A DNA stretch of 37,631 nucleotides from Verrucomicrobiaceae bacterium (GTDB lineage Bacteria > Verrucomicrobiota > Verrucomicrobiia > Verrucomicrobiales > DEV007): assembly GCA_012719225.1 (NCBI GenBank), contig JAAYAT010000104.1, positions 1 through 37,631 of the forward strand, in the 5' to 3' direction. Both the position numbers and the translations under genes were made by a program. This document shows, one piece after another, positions 35,020-37,631 of this stretch. Under the pieces are notes generated by a model. It searched no databases. It saw only the letters and a list, made by a program, of their open reading frames with translations, and had not been told where the DNA came from. Within the stretch, counting starts at the first letter, position 1; the number at the start of each line of letters is the position of its first letter.

Positions 35020-35496
35020 ATGGACCCAGACGACGACATCGCTCCGCGCACCAGCACGATCAAAGGCACCCCGGTCCGACAGATGGCGGTGTTTCTCCCG
35101 AACCGTCCGGGGGCCTTTGTCGCCATCCTCGATCTCCTCCGGGCCAATCATGTCGTGGTCCTGGGACTCTCGGTGCAGGACTCCATCGACAACACCGTCG
35201 TCCGTCTCATCGTGAGCGATCCCGATACCGTCGAGACGCTTTTCATCGAAAAGGGAATCCCATTCAACACCACCGACATCCTCGTGGTGGCCCTCCGCGA
35301 CGGGGCCGCAGAGATGCCCGACGCCCTCCGCACCCTCCTCCAGGCCGAGACCAACATCCACTTCATCTACCCGCTCCTCTCCCAGCCCGAGGGACATGCC
35401 GCCCTCGCGCTGTGCGTGGAGGACAACCACTTCGGGCGCTCCGTGCTCACCAAAGCCGGTTTCAAAGTCCTGCGGCAGGAAGATCTCAGTCGTTGA
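35020..35496 (+). CDS. Tandem ACT-domain protein
   Basis: The 158-residue protein has two ACT-like units, RQMAVFLPNRPGAFVAILDLL in the first half and IHFIYPLLSQ...ALALCVEDNHFGRSVLTKAGF in the second. ACT domains bind amino acids and similar small ligands and act as regulatory modules. No catalytic domain is attached, so this is a stand-alone sensor. It starts 39 bp after glmS on the same strand and may be cotranscribed. Related small ACT proteins occur in several bacterial groups, but their targets are mostly unknown. Confidence 0.75.
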   Translation: MDPDDDIAPRTSTIKGTPVRQMAVFLPNRPGAFVAILDLLRANHVVVLGLSVQDSIDNTVVRLIVSDPDTVETLFIEKGIPFNTTDILVVALRDGAAEMPDALRTLLQAETNIHFIYPLLSQPEGHAALALCVEDNHFGRSVLTKAGFKVLRQEDLSR

Positions 35497-35503
35497 GCGT
35501 CTC

Positions 35504-35600
35504 GGGAGATCTCCCCAATTCCCTCGTGGAGGAATTTGCTAAAATTCCCCCGCTCATCCGGCGGGCGGGGATCTCCCCTCGGGGAAGATTGGCATCTTCC
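35504..35600. terminator. Convergent intergenic region with palindromes
   Basis: Between the ACT gene and the RDD gene lie a perfect 12-bp palindrome (GGGAGATCTCCC, 35504-35515), a GC-rich stem around 35550-35570 and a perfect 7-bp hairpin with a TGGC loop (35583-35589 with 35594-35600). They could terminate both converging transcripts, though no T run follows either. They may equally be a dispersed repeat. Confidence 0.4.
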
Positions 35601-35625
35601 ATTCTTCGCGGCCAGCCGCACGTCC

Positions 35626-36426
35626 TCACACCGAGGCCCGGCGGAAAAGAGTCTCGACGACGTTGCGGACGTATTGCTCGTCCGAGAGTCCTATCGTGAT
35701 CTCTTCAGGAAACTCCGCGATCTCACGGAAATACTCGGCGAGCCGGGCGAAAAGTTCGAGCCGCGCCTCGGGGTCCAGCTCGTTCCGCCGTGTCACCGCG
35801 TCGAGGGCGAGCCGCGCTTCCGCCGGAGTGGTGCGCTGCCGCAGCCTCGCTTCGAGATGGGGCGCGGCCGCGAATGAATTGCGCTCCGTCCCGATCAACT
35901 GGCCGAGCGCGGGAGGCGCCAGCTCCGCCTCCCGGATCACCAGGGTGCCCGCGGCGATGTCGCCGAGACGCTGGCAGCGCGCCGTGACGAGGCAGGAAAT
36001 CCCGCCGATCAGGTAAAAGGTCGAGGGCAGCATGTCCAGCAGTCGGAACAAATTCCGGATCACGACCTGCTTCACGCCCAGGGAGAGGCCCCGCTCGTCC
36101 ATGACCCGCAGCCGCAGGATGCGTTTTCCCACGGTGCGCCCCGACCAGAGCCACTCCGTCGCCATCCCGTAGCCGACGGTGATGGCGAACTGCAGGACGA
36201 TGGCCGCCCCCGTCCCGAAATCCGCGAAGACACGTCCCAGCACCGGGACGCCCGAGGTCGCGATGGTGAGCAGTTGGATGAACTGGCTGAACAAGATCGT
36301 CAGGGCGAAAATGACCGCCATGTCGAGGGCGAGGGCGAGGCAGCGGCTGAAGGGACTCGCCAGCGGAATTTCGAACACAACCCCCTCGGGCGTCCGCACT
36401 GTCAGGGTCGTGGTGGTGCCGAGCAT
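35626..36426 (-). CDS. RDD-family membrane protein
   Basis: The 266-residue protein starts MLGTTTTLTVRTPEGVVFEIPLA. The RDD domain follows: ASPFSRCLALALDMAVIF (the R...D pair), a second transmembrane helix around IQLLT...AIVLQFAITVGYG, and WSGRTVGKRILRLRVMDERG. A third hydrophobic segment precedes CQRLGDIAAGTLVIRE. The last about 100 residues are soluble and helical. Its ATG shares one base with the stop of the SpoIIM-like gene (TGATG), so the two are translationally coupled. RDD proteins are often linked to transport or envelope functions, but the role here is unknown. Confidence 0.85.
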   Translation of the reverse strand: MLGTTTTLTVRTPEGVVFEIPLASPFSRCLALALDMAVIFALTILFSQFIQLLTIATSGVPVLGRVFADFGTGAAIVLQFAITVGYGMATEWLWSGRTVGKRILRLRVMDERGLSLGVKQVVIRNLFRLLDMLPSTFYLIGGISCLVTARCQRLGDIAAGTLVIREAELAPPALGQLIGTERNSFAAAPHLEARLRQRTTPAEARLALDAVTRRNELDPEARLELFARLAEYFREIAEFPEEITIGLSDEQYVRNVVETLFRRASV

Positions 36427-37439
36427 CACAGGGAAAGTGTTTTCTTCGAGGCGGGACGGCGTCCGCAGAACGCGAGATAGAGAATCAGAGCGAGCAACTG
36501 CACCGCGCCGAACCCGATTTTCCAGGGATAAAACTGCGGCGCGTGGTACTGGGAGAGAAAGGCCTCCACGATCCCCGCCCAGACCAGCAGCAGGCCCGCC
36601 CCGCCGATCAGGGTGACGAGGTCCCCGCGAATCCGGGCGAAGCGTTGGCGCAGGCGCAGATTGGTCCCCCAGCCGAACATGGTGTGCGCGATGATCAGCC
36701 CTGCCTGACCCCCCAGAAACACCGCCGGCAACTCGAAGGAACCGTGCGGCAGCAGCCACGCCGAGAGGAAAACGCCCTGGCCGTCGGCGAGGTAGTCGTA
36801 GATCACCACCCCCATGAGAGTTCCGTTGTAAAAGAGCAGGATGAGCGTGAAAATCCCCCAGAGGAATCCCGTCACCATCGTCAGGATCGTCACCTTGGTG
36901 TTGTGGGTCATGAGCTGGGCGGAGAACTCATGGCGGCCCTGAAAGGCGTCGAAGTTTTTCTGCTCCTCCCGCTCGACCCGCTTGGAGGGCTTTTCGTTGA
37001 GATGACTGAACTGCGGCGGAATGAAGTCCGCCTTGGACTGGGGGTTCCACTTCAGCGCCCCGGCCCCGAAGCCCGCCCCCACGCAAAAGGTCCCGAAGGA
37101 AAGGGCGAAGGCGATCCAGTGTCGCCGGAAGGTCGCCGGAAAGACCCGGGTGAGCCACCGCCAGGGACGGAAGGGGACCTTCTCCCCGCCGTCCTCGTGG
37201 AGGCGGCTGTAGGCCCGCGCGACAAGACGTTCCAGAAAGCGGGTCGTCTCCGCCTCGCCCGCGAAGGTCTTCAGCTTGACGAGGTCCGAGGAGACGCGCT
37301 GGTAGAGATAGTGGAAACGCTTCGCCTCCTCCAGCGGCGGACGGCGATCCGGTTGGGCCTCCTGACGGGCCAGCAGCGCCGCCAGTTCGTCCCAGAAAAA
37401 GCGCTCCTTGGCGATGAACTTGTCGAGATCCAGAATCAC
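36426..37439 (-). CDS. SpoIIM-like (DUF95) membrane protein
   Basis: The 337-residue protein has a soluble, charged N-terminal helical region (about 1-95; FIAKERFFWDELAALL, RFHYLYQRVSSDL) followed by about five transmembrane helices of the stage II sporulation protein M family, with the conserved MTHNTKVTILTMVTGFLWG and LPHGSFELPAVFLGGQAGL. This broad family exists in non-spore-formers, typically beside RDD and MoxR/DUF58 genes; only RDD is seen here. It is the first gene of the pair on the minus strand. The function is unknown outside sporulation. Confidence 0.88.
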   Translation of the reverse strand: MILDLDKFIAKERFFWDELAALLARQEAQPDRRPPLEEAKRFHYLYQRVSSDLVKLKTFAGEAETTRFLERLVARAYSRLHEDGGEKVPFRPWRWLTRVFPATFRRHWIAFALSFGTFCVGAGFGAGALKWNPQSKADFIPPQFSHLNEKPSKRVEREEQKNFDAFQGRHEFSAQLMTHNTKVTILTMVTGFLWGIFTLILLFYNGTLMGVVIYDYLADGQGVFLSAWLLPHGSFELPAVFLGGQAGLIIAHTMFGWGTNLRLRQRFARIRGDLVTLIGGAGLLLVWAGIVEAFLSQYHAPQFYPWKIGFGAVQLLALILYLAFCGRRPASKKTLSL

Positions 37440-37538
37440 CCCGCAGTATGCCGGAGAGGGGGAAGGGGCGCAAGGGCGGAGTCGGGGGGAGGTGGGAGCT
37501 TTAGAGGTTGCGCAAATTTTATTCTGTAAATTCGGCGA

Positions 37539-37631
37539 TTAGGTTTGGGGAGGATCGGTGAGGTTCATGTTGAGGTAAACTTTTGATGTTGCCCATTCGT
37601 TTGAGATCTCGCAGAGCAGGGCAGTGACGAG
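37539..37631 (-). mobile_element. C-terminus of an IS256-like transposase, cut by the window edge
   Basis: The minus-strand frame enters from the right edge and gives 30 residues and a TAA stop at 37539-37541. The sequence ALLCEISNEWATSKVYL resembles the C-terminal E..EEW...R/KYL phrase of IS256 (Mutator-type) transposases. The AT-rich stretch 37503-37535 beyond the stop probably holds the element's terminal inverted repeat. Region 37440-37500 shows no gene. Confidence 0.55.

Overview
The window is a GC-rich bacterial chromosome segment that most resembles the Verrucomicrobiota or another PVC lineage. The supporting signs are secreted planctomycete-type c-type cytochrome modules, an SHD1 domain, a ThuA/propeller/HEAT/cytochrome giant, a secreted PQQ-like propeller, a neutral-ceramidase-like protein, glutaminyl-tRNA synthetase and a SpoIIM-RDD pair. 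This assignment is inferred from gene content only. I saw no rRNA, tRNA or CRISPR array.

Layout. 1-3008: the tail of an unidentified gene, a NahK-like sugar kinase, a 53-residue membrane protein and a secreted ceramidase-like protein. 3212-5982: the most unusual locus. A predicted archaeo-eukaryotic-type primase carries a PriL-like Cys-rich C-terminus and overlaps by 8 bp a TIM-barrel protein that has all nine endonuclease IV-type metal ligands. A PhnA-like zinc-ribbon gene follows about 100 bp later. 6000-9715: a small secreted cytochrome/SHD1 protein, then a two-gene signalling operon made of a multi-TM histidine kinase and a receiver fused to a degenerate kinase. 9716-11643: a patch of dispersed repeats and gene debris around one low-GC orphan secreted protein. 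11644-14672: a CDP-alcohol phosphotransferase homologue with an altered active site, an ECF sigma factor, a PQQ-like propeller and a CoA-binding protein.

14733-21018: a 1500-residue secreted multidomain protein and glnS. 21282-25053: a complete ferric-iron ABC transporter (binding protein, fused permease, ATPase). 25091-27612: a secreted propeller-like protein, then a tight pair formed by an MnmM-like tRNA methyltransferase and an FAD oxidoreductase. Together these look like a split version of MnmC chemistry for the tRNA wobble uridine. 27684-28064: an N-terminally destroyed hicA toxin beside an intact hicB. 28148-31662: a secreted beta-helix protein and an ankyrin-repeat lipoprotein. 31689-35496: glgC and glmS, divergent, with a tandem-ACT protein after glmS. 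35626-37439: a SpoIIM/RDD membrane pair. The right edge holds the last 30 codons of an IS256-like transposase.

Two gene pairs stand out as possible systems: primase plus endonuclease IV-like protein (a candidate DNA-repair or gap-filling module) and oxidoreductase plus MnmM (a candidate tRNA-modification module). Both are inferences from motifs and gene adjacency. The large open frames lying antisense to the real genes are by-products of high GC and are left out.
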